From contig CALTCK010000005.1 of the NCBI GenBank assembly GCA_943842625.1, positions 1 through 64,000 on the forward strand: a stretch of 64,000 nt of DNA. Direction: 5' to 3'. The notes under the pieces were generated by a model. The model did no database searches. It saw only the letters and a program-made list of their open reading frames with translations, and had not been told where the DNA came from. This stretch comes from an uncultured Flavobacteriaceae bacterium. Lineage in GTDB: Bacteria; Bacteroidota; Bacteroidia; Flavobacteriales; Flavobacteriaceae. Positions 1 to 7,839 of the stretch are shown piece by piece. Both the position numbers and the translations under genes were made by a program. Position 1 is the first letter of the stretch. Each line of letters opens with the position of its first letter.

Positions 1-1990
1 CTAAGGTACTCATACATTGCATTGCAAAGGCATAAAACAATAATAGAGATATGCCACTTGCTAAGTTAAACAAGGGTGCTCCAGTGGAAGGATGTACCTC
101 TGCAGCCATTCTATTTTTTATGGTTTCTACATCATCGTTCCCAACACTATAAATAGTGGCTAAAGTTCCTACAAAAACTTCCCTCGCAGCAAAAGAACTA
201 ATTAGAGCGATTCCAATTTTCCAATCATAACCCAATGGTTGAACAGCGGGTTCGATCGCTTTACCTACAATACCAATATAAGAATTTTCTAATTTAAATG
301 CAGCAATTTTTATATCAAGTTCGCCTTCGGATAATGGTTGTGTACTGTTTTGAGTGGTAACAATTTTTTCAGCATTATTAAAATCACCGGGACCATAGGA
401 AGCCAATACCCATAAAATTATTGAAATGGCAAGTATTATTTTTCCCGCTCCAAACACGAAAGCTTTTGTTTTTTCAACAACGGTAATCCCTACATTTTTA
501 AACATTGGAAGTTTATAGTTGGGCATTTCAATGACAAAAAAAGATTTACTTTTTAAATCTAAAAATTTATCGAGTACATAGGCTGCAACAATTGCAGCTC
601 CAAATCCCAATCCATATAAAACAAGTAAGGTAAAGCCTTGTAAGCTTATAAGCCCAAGTATTCTCCCTTCAGGGATGACTAATGATATAATAATCATATA
701 AACAGGGAGCCTCGCCGAACAGGTGGTAAAGGGTGTTACTAATATAGTAATGAGTCGTTCTTTCCAATTTTCGATATTTCTAGTGGCCATAATTGCAGGA
801 ATAGCGCAAGCAGTTCCAGAAACTAGAGGCACTACACTTTTTCCACTTAAACCAAATCGGCGCATGATTCTATCCATTAAAAAGACCACTCGACTCATGT
901 ATCCAGTTTCTTCTAAAATGGAAATAAATAAAAATAAAAATGCGATTTGTGGAATAAAGATGACAATCCCACCTAATCCAGGAATGATTCCTTCAGAAAT
1001 TAAATTAGAAAAATCTCCTGGAGGTAAATTTATTTTTAGCCACTCACTTAAGAACGTAAAGGCATTGTCAATCATATCCATCGGATACGTACTCCAATCA
1101 AATATAGCTTGAAAAATTAATAATAAAACTGAAAAAAAGATGGCATATCCCCAAATTTTATGAGTTAATATTCGATCAAACCGACTACGTAGATCTTTTG
1201 CATTTTTTACATCTACGTGTAAGGACTTTTTTAGGGTTTCGTTAATAAATTGATATCGAACAATGGTTTCTTTTTGTTGTAATCTTTTTAAGGTACTAAC
1301 CGATTCTGTTTGTAAGGTTTTAATTCCTTTAAAATCATTACGCTCTAGTTTTCCAAAATTTACATCATGGGTAATTACGAGCCACAACTTATAAACGTCT
1401 TGGTTTGGAAAAGTTTTTTGAATTCTATCAAAATAGTCGGGCGCAATTTTAGAGGAATTTAAACACGGTTTTAAAGATAGCTTTTGATAGTTAGCAATTC
1501 CTGTTTTTAACGCTTCAAACCCTGTGTTTTTACGAGAACTAATTAATACAATTTTGGTTTCTAGTATTGTTTCTAATTGTTTCACATCTATAGAAATTCC
1601 TTTTCGATTCATTCTATCGGCCATATTGATGGCTAGAATCGCAGGAATTCCCAAATCTTTAATCTGCGTGAATAAGAGAAGATTTCTTTTTAAATTTTCG
1701 ATATCAGCGACAACAACCGCAACATCTGGAAAGTCTTTATCTTTTTTATTGAGCAATAATTCAATCACCACATTTTCATCCAAAGAGGAAGCATTTAAAC
1801 TATAAGTTCCTGGTAGGTCAAGAATGTGAGCTTTTATATTCCTTTCTAAATTACAAGTCCCTTGTTTTTTTTCTACAGTAATACCGGGATAGTTTCCAAC
1901 TTTTTGGTTGAGACCAGTTAGCGTATTAAATACCGATGTTTTACCGGTATTTGGATTACCAATAAGCGCTACATTTATTTGTTTAGCCAT
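1..1990 (-). CDS. feoB: Ferrous iron transporter FeoB (partial, C-terminus beyond window)
   Basis: Fe(II) uptake permease of the inner membrane with an N-terminal GTPase. Reading the minus strand from the ATG at 1990-1988 gives MAKQINVALIGNPNTGKTSVFN, i.e. a G1 loop GNPNTGKT near residues 11-18, a G3-like DLPGTYSL, and NMAD as the G4 element. Hydrophobic permease segments follow (e.g. GLGGIVIFIPQIAFLFLF and the SGTACAIPAIMATR region). The frame stays open to position 1, so the C-terminal part lies outside the window. Its start lies inside the last codons of feoA (8-nt overlap), so the two are translationally coupled. The sequence is the standard Bacteroidota FeoAB arrangement; nothing looks broken. 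Confidence 0.95.
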   Translation of the reverse strand, partial: MAKQINVALIGNPNTGKTSVFNTLTGLNQKVGNYPGITVEKKQGTCNLERNIKAHILDLPGTYSLNASSLDENVVIELLLNKKDKDFPDVAVVVADIENLKRNLLLFTQIKDLGIPAILAINMADRMNRKGISIDVKQLETILETKIVLISSRKNTGFEALKTGIANYQKLSLKPCLNSSKIAPDYFDRIQKTFPNQDVYKLWLVITHDVNFGKLERNDFKGIKTLQTESVSTLKRLQQKETIVRYQFINETLKKSLHVDVKNAKDLRSRFDRILTHKIWGYAIFFSVLLLIFQAIFDWSTYPMDMIDNAFTFLSEWLKINLPPGDFSNLISEGIIPGLGGIVIFIPQIAFLFLFISILEETGYMSRVVFLMDRIMRRFGLSGKSVVPLVSGTACAIPAIMATRNIENWKERLITILVTPFTTCSARLPVYMIIISLVIPEGRILGLISLQGFTLLVLYGLGFGAAIVAAYVLDKFLDLKSKSFFVIEMPNYKLPMFKNVGITVVEKTKAFVFGAGKIILAISIILWVLASYGPGDFNNAEKIVTTQNSTQPLSEGELDIKIAAFKLENSYIGIVGKAIEPAVQPLGYDWKIGIALISSFAAREVFVGTLATIYSVGNDDVETIKNRMAAEVHPSTGAPLFNLASGISLLLFYAFAMQCMSTL

Positions 1991-2213
1991 TGATAAGTTC
2001 AATTTCAATCTTACTAGCCATTTCTTTTCGTATTGCTAAATGACTTCCGTTAACAGTTAGATACAAAGGGTCTTTGAATGGAGCTTCTTGTATTAAAGAA
2101 ACTTCATTTCCAGGAAGGCACCCCATTTCTAATAATTTTAGAGGGATAACGTCCACAGAAAAATCTTTAATGATCGCCTTTTGACCTATTTTTAAAGATG
2201 CAATTGAAAGCAT
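1983..2213 (-). CDS. feoA: FeoA, ferrous iron transport accessory protein
   Basis: Small cytoplasmic SH3-fold protein (76 residues, a normal FeoA length) thought to modulate FeoB. The sequence begins MLSIASLKIGQKAIIKDF and contains the family's LLEMGCLPG segment near residues 28-36 and the NGSHLAIRKEMASKIEI C-terminal strand pair. It is the first gene of a feoAB operon and overlaps feoB by 8 nt. A -7-type box lies about 26 nt upstream of the start. No FeoC or Fur box was recognised by eye. Confidence 0.93.
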   Translation of the reverse strand: MLSIASLKIGQKAIIKDFSVDVIPLKLLEMGCLPGNEVSLIQEAPFKDPLYLTVNGSHLAIRKEMASKIEIELING

Positions 2214-2238
2214 TTTTATTTAGATTGATTTTAAACAA

Positions 2239-2246
2239 CAAATGTA
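2239..2246 (-). promoter_or_regulatory. -7 box (TAnnTTTG type) for feoAB
   Basis: The minus strand reads TACATTTG, an exact match to the Bacteroidota -7 consensus TAnnTTTG, 26 nt before the feoA start. The -33 position 19 nt further upstream reads TTTT rather than TTTG, so this is a moderate match. Confidence 0.5.
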
Positions 2247-2313
2247 AGCTAAGATATTGATATGAAAAAATGTTGTTTCGTAAAAGATTTAAAATACAGG
2301 GTTTAGCAAAAAG

Positions 2314-2982
2314 TTATTGTTCTTTTTTAAGAATATCAATATCATTTAAAAGGGATTCAATATCTTTTTCAAGGGTACCATCATAATAGCCTCTAATTCT
2401 TTTTTTTTGGTCAACAAGTATAAAGTTTTCGGTATGAATCATATCATACTCTCCTCCATCACCGTTTGATTTTACCGCTAAATATGATTTTCGAGCTAAT
2501 TGATAGATTTCTTTTTTGTCGCCTGTCACTAAGTTCCATTTGCTGTCCAATACGCCTTTGTTTAAGGCATAATTTTTAAGTTGTGCCACCGAATCTATTT
2601 CTGGAGTCACTGTATGTGAGAGTAGCATGACATCTGGATCTTGTTTTAATTTATTTTGTAGAATTACCATGTTGTCGGTCATAATAGGACAAATTGTTTG
2701 GCAGGTAGTAAAGAAAAAATCGGCTATATAAATTTTATTATTGTAGGTGTCTTGAGTGACTGTTTTTCCATTTTGATTGATCAAAGAAAAATCTGCAATG
2801 GTATGGTATTTTTTTACATGCTGTATGGTGCTGTCGACCAACTCTACATTGACTTGCGCTGGCTGAAATATAGGCAATACCTCTCTTGGCTTTAAGATTT
2901 GATAAAAAATAGAAACGATAACAATGGACAGCACCAAAAGGACTATTGCAAAAGGTTTGTAGTTGGAAAAAAAACGCAGCAT
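2314..2982 (-). CDS. SCO1/SenC-family copper chaperone / thioredoxin-like protein
   Basis: Membrane-anchored periplasmic thioredoxin-fold protein that delivers Cu to the CuA site of cytochrome oxidase or acts as a thiol redox protein. One N-terminal membrane segment (about residues 11-29) is followed by a thioredoxin-like domain. The copper-binding signature is intact: C94-QTI-C98 followed by P, and the conserved distal histidine H183 in MIHTENFIL. 222 residues is a typical length. It is monocistronic as far as seen, with an excellent promoter immediately upstream. It lies back to back with rseP. The SCO family assignment is firm; copper delivery versus general redox function cannot be told from sequence. 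Confidence 0.9.
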   Translation of the reverse strand: MLRFFSNYKPFAIVLLVLSIVIVSIFYQILKPREVLPIFQPAQVNVELVDSTIQHVKKYHTIADFSLINQNGKTVTQDTYNNKIYIADFFFTTCQTICPIMTDNMVILQNKLKQDPDVMLLSHTVTPEIDSVAQLKNYALNKGVLDSKWNLVTGDKKEIYQLARKSYLAVKSNGDGGEYDMIHTENFILVDQKKRIRGYYDGTLEKDIESLLNDIDILKKEQ

Positions 2983-3001
2983 CTTATTTTTTTTAAAAGC
3001 A

Positions 3002-3032
3002 CAAATTTAGCGGACTTTAACCACATTCCAAA
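3002..3032 (-). promoter_or_regulatory. Bacteroidota sigma-ABfr-type promoter of the SCO1 gene
   Basis: On the minus strand TTTG (3032-3029), exactly 19 nt, then TAAATTTG (3009-3002): a complete match to the TTTG-N19-TAnnTTTG consensus. It lies 20 nt before the start codon of the SCO1-like gene. Confidence 0.8.
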
Positions 3033-3169
3033 TGAAACAGATCATCTATTTAAAAAGAAACCTTCAGAAAGGGAGTCGGAGTTGCATTATAGATATTAAA
3101 TTTTATTTTTAAATAGTTAATAAAAAGGTAATAAACGCTTGGTTAGTGAGGTTTGTAATATTAATTTTC

Positions 3170-3177
3170 TATTTTTG
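3170..3177 (+). promoter_or_regulatory. -7 box of rseP
   Basis: TATTTTTG matches TAnnTTTG and sits 20 nt before the rseP start codon. No TTTG is found at the ideal -33 distance, so only the -7 half is supported. Confidence 0.4.
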
Positions 3178-3196
3178 CACGTTAATTTTATAGACT

Positions 3197-4522
3197 ATGA
3201 GTCCATTTGCTGTTAAGGCCATACAACTGTTATTAAGCCTTTCGTTATTAATTGTATTGCATGAATTAGGACATTTTATTCCTGCAAAACTATTTAAAAC
3301 CCGTGTTGAAAAATTTTACTTATTTTTTGATGTAAAGTATTCCTTATTCAAAAAGAAGATTGGAGAAACCGTTTATGGAATAGGATGGTTACCATTAGGA
3401 GGGTATGTTAAGATTTCAGGGATGATCGATGAGAGTATGGACAAAGAACAAATGGCTTTACCTCCGCAACCTTGGGAGTTTAGATCTAAACCAGCTTGGC
3501 AACGACTCATCATTATGTTAGGTGGGGTTACGGTTAATATTATTGTTGGGATGATCATCTACATCTGTATATTTTATTTTGTAGGACAGAAAATAGTTAC
3601 CAACGAACAGTTACCAAACGGATTTGAAGTTTCTCAAACTTTTAAAGAATTAGGATTTAAAAACGGGGATCAAGTTTTAAAATTAAACGAAGAAGAATTT
3701 GAAAATTTAAATGACCTAAATCGTTTTTTATTTTTAAGAGAAGTCAACTCCTTAACGGTTAAGCATCCTGATGGTAATACAGAAACTCTATCTGTCCCTG
3801 AAGATATTGGAATGACGATGTTTAAGGCAGGAGAACTTCAGCCTTTCCAACCTGTTAGAAGCACCGTGCTGGATACTATTATTGAAAATTTACCTGCTCA
3901 AAAAGCAGGATTATTAAAAGGTGATCGGATACTTTCGATCAATGGAATTGAAATAACTAATTGGGCCGATATGTCCGATTTGGTTAAGAAAAACCCTGGT
4001 AACGAAATTGTTATAAAAGTTGCAAGAGCTGGTGCTGTTGAGACCTTTAACTTGACTCCCACCGAAAACGGAACGATTGGAATTAATAACTTTGGAACCG
4101 AATACCTAAACGCCTACAAAGAAGTAAAATATAGCTTTTTTGAAAGTTTAGGAGGAGGAATTAATTACGGATACAACATTCTTACCGATTACGTAAAACA
4201 ATTTAAATATGTGTTTACTTCCAAAGGAGCTTCTCAAGTTGGAGGCTTTGGAGCCATTGCAAATTTATTTCCTGGTACTTGGAGTTGGATTGATTTTTGG
4301 CACACCACAGCATTGATATCCATTATATTAGCTTTTATGAATGTATTGCCTATTCCTGCCTTGGACGGAGGTCATGTAATTTTCTTACTTTATGAGATGA
4401 CTACTGGACGTAAGCCTAATGAAAAAGTTATGGAATACGCACAAATGGCAGGATTTATTATTTTAATAACCCTGGTATTGTTCGCCAATGGGAACGATGT
4501 TTACAGGTGGTTATTTAACTAA
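3197..4522 (+). CDS. rseP: RseP-type site-2 zinc metalloprotease
   Basis: Inner-membrane protease that cuts transmembrane segments (anti-sigma factors, signal-peptide remnants). The HELGH zinc motif is at residues 22-26 in the first membrane helix. A PDZ-like region lies around residues 200-290 (TIIENLPAQKAGLLKGDRIL), and the third zinc-ligand motif PIPALDGGH is near residue 395, followed by the last membrane helices. The 441 residues fit the family. Start chosen at ATG 3197, 20 nt after a -7 box. In many flavobacteria rseP lies near SCO1, as here. All catalytic residues are present. Confidence 0.95.
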   Translation: MSPFAVKAIQLLLSLSLLIVLHELGHFIPAKLFKTRVEKFYLFFDVKYSLFKKKIGETVYGIGWLPLGGYVKISGMIDESMDKEQMALPPQPWEFRSKPAWQRLIIMLGGVTVNIIVGMIIYICIFYFVGQKIVTNEQLPNGFEVSQTFKELGFKNGDQVLKLNEEEFENLNDLNRFLFLREVNSLTVKHPDGNTETLSVPEDIGMTMFKAGELQPFQPVRSTVLDTIIENLPAQKAGLLKGDRILSINGIEITNWADMSDLVKKNPGNEIVIKVARAGAVETFNLTPTENGTIGINNFGTEYLNAYKEVKYSFFESLGGGINYGYNILTDYVKQFKYVFTSKGASQVGGFGAIANLFPGTWSWIDFWHTTALISIILAFMNVLPIPALDGGHVIFLLYEMTTGRKPNEKVMEYAQMAGFIILITLVLFANGNDVYRWLFN

Positions 4523-4538
4523 TAAAAATTAAAATTTA

Positions 4539-4569
4539 TTTGTTGCAGATAAAAAATATTTTATATTTG
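4539..4569 (+). promoter_or_regulatory. Promoter of tRNA-Asn
   Basis: TTTG (4539-4542), 19-nt spacer, TATATTTG (4562-4569): an exact match to the Bacteroidota consensus. It lies about 70 nt before the mature tRNA and directly after rseP, so the tRNA has its own strong promoter. Confidence 0.8.
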
Positions 4570-4642
4570 CACCCGCCTTCAAATCAAACAGGTTTTAAAA
4601 GGCACCAATTACGATCTTATAAAAACGATTACAAAAATAAAT

Positions 4643-4719
4643 TCCTCTTTAGCTCAGCTGGTTAGAGCACCTGACTGTTAATCAGGGTGTCCTTGGTTCG
4701 AGTCCAAGAAGAGGAGCCA
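4643..4719 (+). tRNA. tRNA-Asn (anticodon GTT), CCA encoded
   Basis: Full cloverleaf: acceptor stem TCCTCTT (4643-4649) pairs with AAGAGGA (4709-4715). The D arm is GCTC...GAGC. The anticodon stem CCTGA/TCAGG encloses loop CTGTTAA with anticodon GTT. The T arm is CTTGG-TTCGAGT-CCAAG. Discriminator G is at 4716 and the CCA end (4717-4719) is encoded. It has its own promoter and terminator. No second copy of its 3' end was noticed in the window, so there is no sign that it served as an integration site here. Confidence 0.97.
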
Positions 4720-4733
4720 CTAAAATGATAAAC

Positions 4734-4763
4734 CGGTTATACTTTAAAAGTGTAACCGTTTTT
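4734..4763 (+). terminator. Terminator of tRNA-Asn
   Basis: CGGTTATACTT (4734-4744), 3-nt loop, AAGTGTAACCG (4748-4758; one G-U pair), then a T-rich run. A well-formed intrinsic terminator 15 nt after the tRNA. Confidence 0.85.
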
Positions 4764-4880
4764 CTTTTTTGGTAAGATACTATAGGGGTTACAAGGGAAG
4801 ATTTAGAGCTCGTTTTTAGATTGTTGTTAATTGCAATTTAATTTGTAAATTTATTAAAACTAATAAGCTCATGAATGTCT

Positions 4881-4903
4881 TTTTTCGGGTCGTATCCGAA
4901 AAA
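4881..4903 (+). other. Stem-loop in the leader before the 4942 gene
   Basis: TTTTTCGG (4881-4888), 7-nt loop GTCGTAT, CCGAAAAA (4896-4903): a perfect 8-bp stem 38 nt before the start codon of the 127-residue gene. It has no terminal T run, so it is not a normal terminator. It may be a leader structure or an operator. The rest of the 4764-4941 stretch shows no gene. Confidence 0.4.
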
Positions 4904-4941
4904 CTACTGAGCCTGAAATTACAATCTAAAAATTAAAAATT

Positions 4942-5325
4942 ATGAGTATTAAAAGAGGATCACTTGGTTTTCATGTATCATTTGTAGTGCCTAATAGTGC
5001 TACCGAAAGAATGGAAAATTTTATTACAACACATGAACAATTTATGCGGGAAACACACCACCTTTCTGGAGATAAGGAGCCAGTTATTTTAGCATATTCG
5101 GTCTTTAAATCCCCGGAATTTAATAATCCTTTTGATCCTAATAGTGGTGAGACAGGAAATACGCTTTATGGTTTGACTGAAATTTATAATGGCCCTGAAG
5201 GTGTTCAAGCCCATATGAGTTTAGGTCAACAGCGTGAAGTGATGTTTGCTGAGTTGGTAAGCCTAACAAACACATATTGTGTTGCAGGAATTCTCGGAGC
5301 ACCTGTGGTTGCGGCAATGGAATAA
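4942..5325 (+). CDS. Hypothetical protein, 127 aa
   Basis: I do not recognise this protein. It has no signal peptide or membrane segment and is probably cytoplasmic. Visible features are an N-terminal strand SLGFHVSFVV, a long central helix candidate (ERMENFITTHEQFMRETH), and a small-residue C-terminus VAGILGAPVVAAME. The layout could suit a small ferredoxin-like or dimeric alpha-beta barrel, but no signature supports that. It is the first of several small genes after tRNA-Asn, 25 nt ahead of the next gene, and is preceded by a leader hairpin. Codon use resembles the surroundings. Confidence 0.75.
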   Translation: MSIKRGSLGFHVSFVVPNSATERMENFITTHEQFMRETHHLSGDKEPVILAYSVFKSPEFNNPFDPNSGETGNTLYGLTEIYNGPEGVQAHMSLGQQREVMFAELVSLTNTYCVAGILGAPVVAAME

Positions 5326-5350
5326 TTAAAATCTAACTTAATTCACTAAA

Positions 5351-5995
5351 ATGTTGAGTTGTATACACAAATTTTATGATATACAAGATTATAAAGATTT
5401 AATACCTAATTGGGATTTTGATAAACTTATAATTGGAACTTTTAACCCTTCTAATGACTTCCATGAATCGAATACAGCTAATTTCTTTTATCAGAGGAAG
5501 AGGAATTATTTTTGGGATGTCTTTCCTTTATTTTATAATTCAAAACCTATTTCCAAAGATGATACTAATCTTCAAAAATCTTTTTTAAAGGCTAACAAAA
5601 TTGGCATTACCGATATTTTAATCAGCATTAATGATGCCAAAAAAAATGTGAGCAATCATATCAAACTCATTTCTACCGTTAAAGATGATGATTTAGAAAA
5701 GTTTAGATCTTTTAATTGGAACACAAAAAACATAATTAATATTATTCACCGAAACAAAGTAAAAGAAGTTTATTTCACCAAACTTGGTCTGATTGATCAA
5801 ATAAATGTTAATGAAAACACATTTGAATATCAAATAAGAATTATCGAAAATTATTGTAAAATAAATAATATTTACAACAAACGATTACACTCACCAACAG
5901 GGATGGGTTTAGGTGAAGGAAAAAGAGTTGAATCACTTAAAAAAAGATGGGAAAGTAATGGGATACGGCATCAGTTTTCTTCAGATTCTAAATGA
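5351..5995 (+). CDS. Putative uracil-DNA-glycosylase-superfamily protein
   Basis: 214-residue soluble protein. Motif order resembles the UDG superfamily: LIIGTFNPS (26-34) in the place of motif 1, QRKRNYFWDVF (48-58) like the aromatic block of deoxyinosine/mismatch-type glycosylases (YYGxPRNxFW), KIGITDIL (83-90), and RLHSPTGMG (178-186) in the place of the LPSTSPA-like DNA-intercalation motif. If right, it removes damaged bases; however, the catalytic polar residue of motif 1 is not obvious, so it could be an inactive or divergent member. It lies in a run of accessory genes and precedes a nucleotidase-like gene. The gene is even more AT-rich than the surrounding core genes, which would suit transfer. 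Confidence 0.55.
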   Translation: MLSCIHKFYDIQDYKDLIPNWDFDKLIIGTFNPSNDFHESNTANFFYQRKRNYFWDVFPLFYNSKPISKDDTNLQKSFLKANKIGITDILISINDAKKNVSNHIKLISTVKDDDLEKFRSFNWNTKNIINIIHRNKVKEVYFTKLGLIDQINVNENTFEYQIRIIENYCKINNIYNKRLHSPTGMGLGEGKRVESLKKRWESNGIRHQFSSDSK

Positions 5996-6160
5996 AGACT
6001 AGTAAACAATATATGGATGACGAAGGGCATAAAATATATTTAAGAGTGCCAAAAGGATAAAGTAAAGAACTCATTATATTAAATAATTGGAAAAAAATAT
6101 CTTTTCTAATTAAATTCAACTTGAAAAAAAATTAACATTTATCAATTTAAATTTATTTAT

Positions 6161-6430
6161 ATGAAATACTCAGAAGAATTAAAAAGCAAAGGATATTTGA
6201 TTGAATTTGAAAAGGGTCACACGGATGGTCAAGGTTATGACCTTTACTTGAGAGTAAAACATGGTAAATCCTACTCTGAATCATTTATTTCATTGAGTCA
6301 CTCAAAAGGATACTATTTTACATCTGACTTCGGGACGGATTGTATGGGAGAGGGGTGTGAATGGGAGATTGATGATGAGAGATTGATTTGTGAATATTTA
6401 GGAGTTGAACAACTCAGAGAAATAAGTTAA
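6161..6430 (+). CDS. Hypothetical protein, 89 aa
   Basis: Unrecognised small soluble protein without signal peptide. It contains aromatic, glycine-rich stretches (GQGYDLYLRVKHG, HSKGYYFTSDFG) and two close cysteines in DCMGEGCEW, and looks like a small beta-rich domain. Its TAA stop shares a base with the ATG of the following deoxyribonucleotidase-like gene (TAATG), so the two are translationally coupled and probably act together. The 165 nt before it (5996-6160) contain no convincing gene, only a 22-codon reading frame. Confidence 0.7.
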   Translation: MKYSEELKSKGYLIEFEKGHTDGQGYDLYLRVKHGKSYSESFISLSHSKGYYFTSDFGTDCMGEGCEWEIDDERLICEYLGVEQLREIS

Positions 6431-6885
6431 TGAAAATAATTTACATTGATCTTGACGGGGTATTAGCTGATTTTGAAAAAGGGAAAAAAGAACATCCACT
6501 CGGAAATATAACTCCTTACATAGGAAGACCTGAAAAATTACCTGGTATTTATGAAAATTTAGACCCAATTGAAAGTTCTATTCAATCTGTAAATAAACTT
6601 TTAATACATCCAGATTTTGATGTTTATTTTCTTTCAACTGCTCCATGGGATAATCCAGATGCTTGGACGCATAAAAGACTTTGGATAGCAAAACACTTTG
6701 ATGAAAAATTAATCAGAAGAAGATTAATTCTATGCCATCATAAACAACTTTTAACTGGCGATTATTTAATTGATGATAGGCCTTTCAATGGGGCTTCAGA
6801 GTTTAAAGGTAAGTGGATTTATTTCGGGAGTAATGAATTTCCTGATTGGAAAAGTGTTTTAACCTTTTTTAATATTAAAACCTAA
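6430..6885 (+). CDS. 5'(3')-deoxyribonucleotidase-like HAD phosphatase (NT5C family)
   Basis: Predicted to dephosphorylate (deoxy)nucleoside monophosphates. HAD motif I is DLDGV with the nucleophile D7 and D9. Motif II lies in LSTAPW (68-73), which also is the substrate-loop signature of NT5C proteins. Motif IV is DYLIDDRP with D115/D116. The 151 residues have no extra domain. It is coupled by a TAATG overlap to the preceding 89-residue gene. Its neighbour 5351 may be a DNA-base glycosylase, so a nucleotide or nucleic-acid salvage or defence theme is conceivable, but this is inference. Confidence 0.8.
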   Translation: MKIIYIDLDGVLADFEKGKKEHPLGNITPYIGRPEKLPGIYENLDPIESSIQSVNKLLIHPDFDVYFLSTAPWDNPDAWTHKRLWIAKHFDEKLIRRRLILCHHKQLLTGDYLIDDRPFNGASEFKGKWIYFGSNEFPDWKSVLTFFNIKT

Positions 6886-6926
6886 TTCACTAATGCTGCA
6901 ACTTTGAATAATAGGGGGAGCAGAAC

Positions 6927-6958
6927 AACCCTTTATATCATTGATGTAGAGGGTTTTT
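6927..6958 (+). terminator. Terminator after the nucleotidase-like gene
   Basis: AACCCTTTATATC (6927-6939), 3-nt loop, GATGTAGAGGGTT (6943-6955): 13 uninterrupted base pairs including two or more G-U pairs, followed by TTT. The stem is nearly the same sequence as the terminator at 13774-13812. Confidence 0.85.
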
Positions 6959-7175
6959 GCTTTTATGGGGTTTAATGGACTCTCCCAACTCTAATTTGTT
7001 TAGAAAACCTCCTAAAAGGTTTCTATTTGTTGACAATAAACATCTCAAAGAACACTTTAAAATTACAAAAATTGACAGACAATTGACAGACATTCGTGTT
7101 CTTTTCAACTTTTAGTAGTTTTTCAAACAAACGTTGTACCAACACCTCTGAACTAAAGAGGAATTTATTCAGCAC
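6959..7175. other. Gene-free stretch with an 11-bp tandem repeat
   Basis: No reading frame or RNA gene is visible. It contains a perfect tandem duplication of AATTGACAGAC (7070-7080 and 7081-7091). It also holds a short block (ACTCTAATTTGTTTAGAAAA, about 6990-7010) that resembles the sequence after the 13774 terminator. It separates the rightward 4942-6885 genes from the leftward lipoprotein genes. Confidence 0.5.
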
Positions 7176-7208
7176 AAAAAAAAGGCACTATAATTAAATA
7201 GTACCTTT
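7176..7208 (-). terminator. Terminator of the 7261-7722 lipoprotein gene
   Basis: On the minus strand AAAGGTACTAT (7208-7198), 6-nt loop, ATAGTGCCTTT (7191-7181; one wobble), then five further T. Strong intrinsic terminator 53 nt after the stop codon. Confidence 0.85.
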
Positions 7209-7260
7209 CAAAACCCCTACTAAAAGCAAGGGTGGTATCTTAAATGTGTTAAAGTAACTT

Positions 7261-7722
7261 TTAAAAACAAACATCATAATCTGTGTTTATGTAAATTACT
7301 TCATCATCAAAGTCCGAGTAAGTTTGAGTAAGTGTATATGAGCTACCATCACTTGTTACTGTAAATACTGTTGTATAACTACCAACATCTTCACCATCAT
7401 CAAATTCAATAAATATTGACAAGCTATTTTCAGTTTCTTCTTGAATTGAAGTTGTGGTTATTCCATCAACGGGGTCATTAGTTGTTCCTTGTAAAGGGAA
7501 GCTTGTACAATTTTCTTCTTCTCCTTCCAAATATGAGTATTGTGTTACACTATTTGAGCTATTAATAAATGCTATTCTATATGAATAATCATTCCCTAAT
7601 GGCAGTCGTTCCCATACAACACTATCGTATTTTTCTATAAAAAGTTGATTACCATCACTACTATCATCACTACTACAAGCAACGATAAGTACAGTTAAAA
7701 AAAGGTAGATTAGTTTTTTCAT
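7261..7722 (-). CDS. Small predicted lipoprotein (tandem family member A)
   Basis: 153 residues. A lipoprotein signal peptide MKKLIYLFLTVLIVAC ends at Cys16, followed by a Ser/Asp spacer; the mature part is predicted beta-rich. The mature N-terminus (NQLFIEKYDSVVWERL) is clearly related to that of the 8473-8970 lipoprotein (NQLFLNIYDGLVW), so the two are paralogues; each has further cysteines that could form a disulfide. Expected location is the outer membrane. It has its own promoter with a PhoB-like direct repeat (7748-7793) and its own terminator. Function unknown. Confidence 0.85.
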   Translation of the reverse strand: MKKLIYLFLTVLIVACSSDDSSDGNQLFIEKYDSVVWERLPLGNDYSYRIAFINSSNSVTQYSYLEGEEENCTSFPLQGTTNDPVDGITTTSIQEETENSLSIFIEFDDGEDVGSYTTVFTVTSDGSSYTLTQTYSDFDDEVIYINTDYDVCF

Positions 7723-7747
7723 AATGTAAATTGTTTAATGTTTTGAA

Positions 7748-7793
7748 CAAATATAAACAAAAAGATAAAGCTGTGTGGTACAACTTTGGTACA
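7748..7793 (-). promoter_or_regulatory. Direct-repeat operator plus -7 box upstream of the 7261-7722 gene
   Basis: In gene direction: TGTACCAAAGTTGTACCA (7793-7776), two 7-nt repeats with 11-bp period. After 20 nt comes TATATTTG (7755-7748), an exact -7 box, then 25 nt to the start codon. No TTTG is present at -33; the repeat occupies that place, as an activator box would. The same arrangement stands before two other genes nearby. Confidence 0.65.
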
Positions 7794-7839
7794 TAAAAAC
7801 CCTCACATTTCTGCAAGGGTTATATAATATGTATTGTGT

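Noticed and set aside
723-1805. Rightward frames opposite feoB
   Set aside because: They lie antisense to a continuous, fully recognisable feoB; shadows only.
5992-6060. 22-codon frame overlapping the stop of the 5351 gene (ATGA)
   Set aside because: Very short, no homology I can recognise, and followed by stop-rich AT sequence; not enough to call a gene.
7070-7091. CRISPR-like repeat (AATTGACAGAC twice)
   Set aside because: Only two copies, directly adjacent with no spacer; a simple tandem duplication.
4643-7260. tRNA-Asn as an attachment site for an integrative element
   Set aside because: No integrase gene and no repeat of the tRNA 3' end was noticed in the window.
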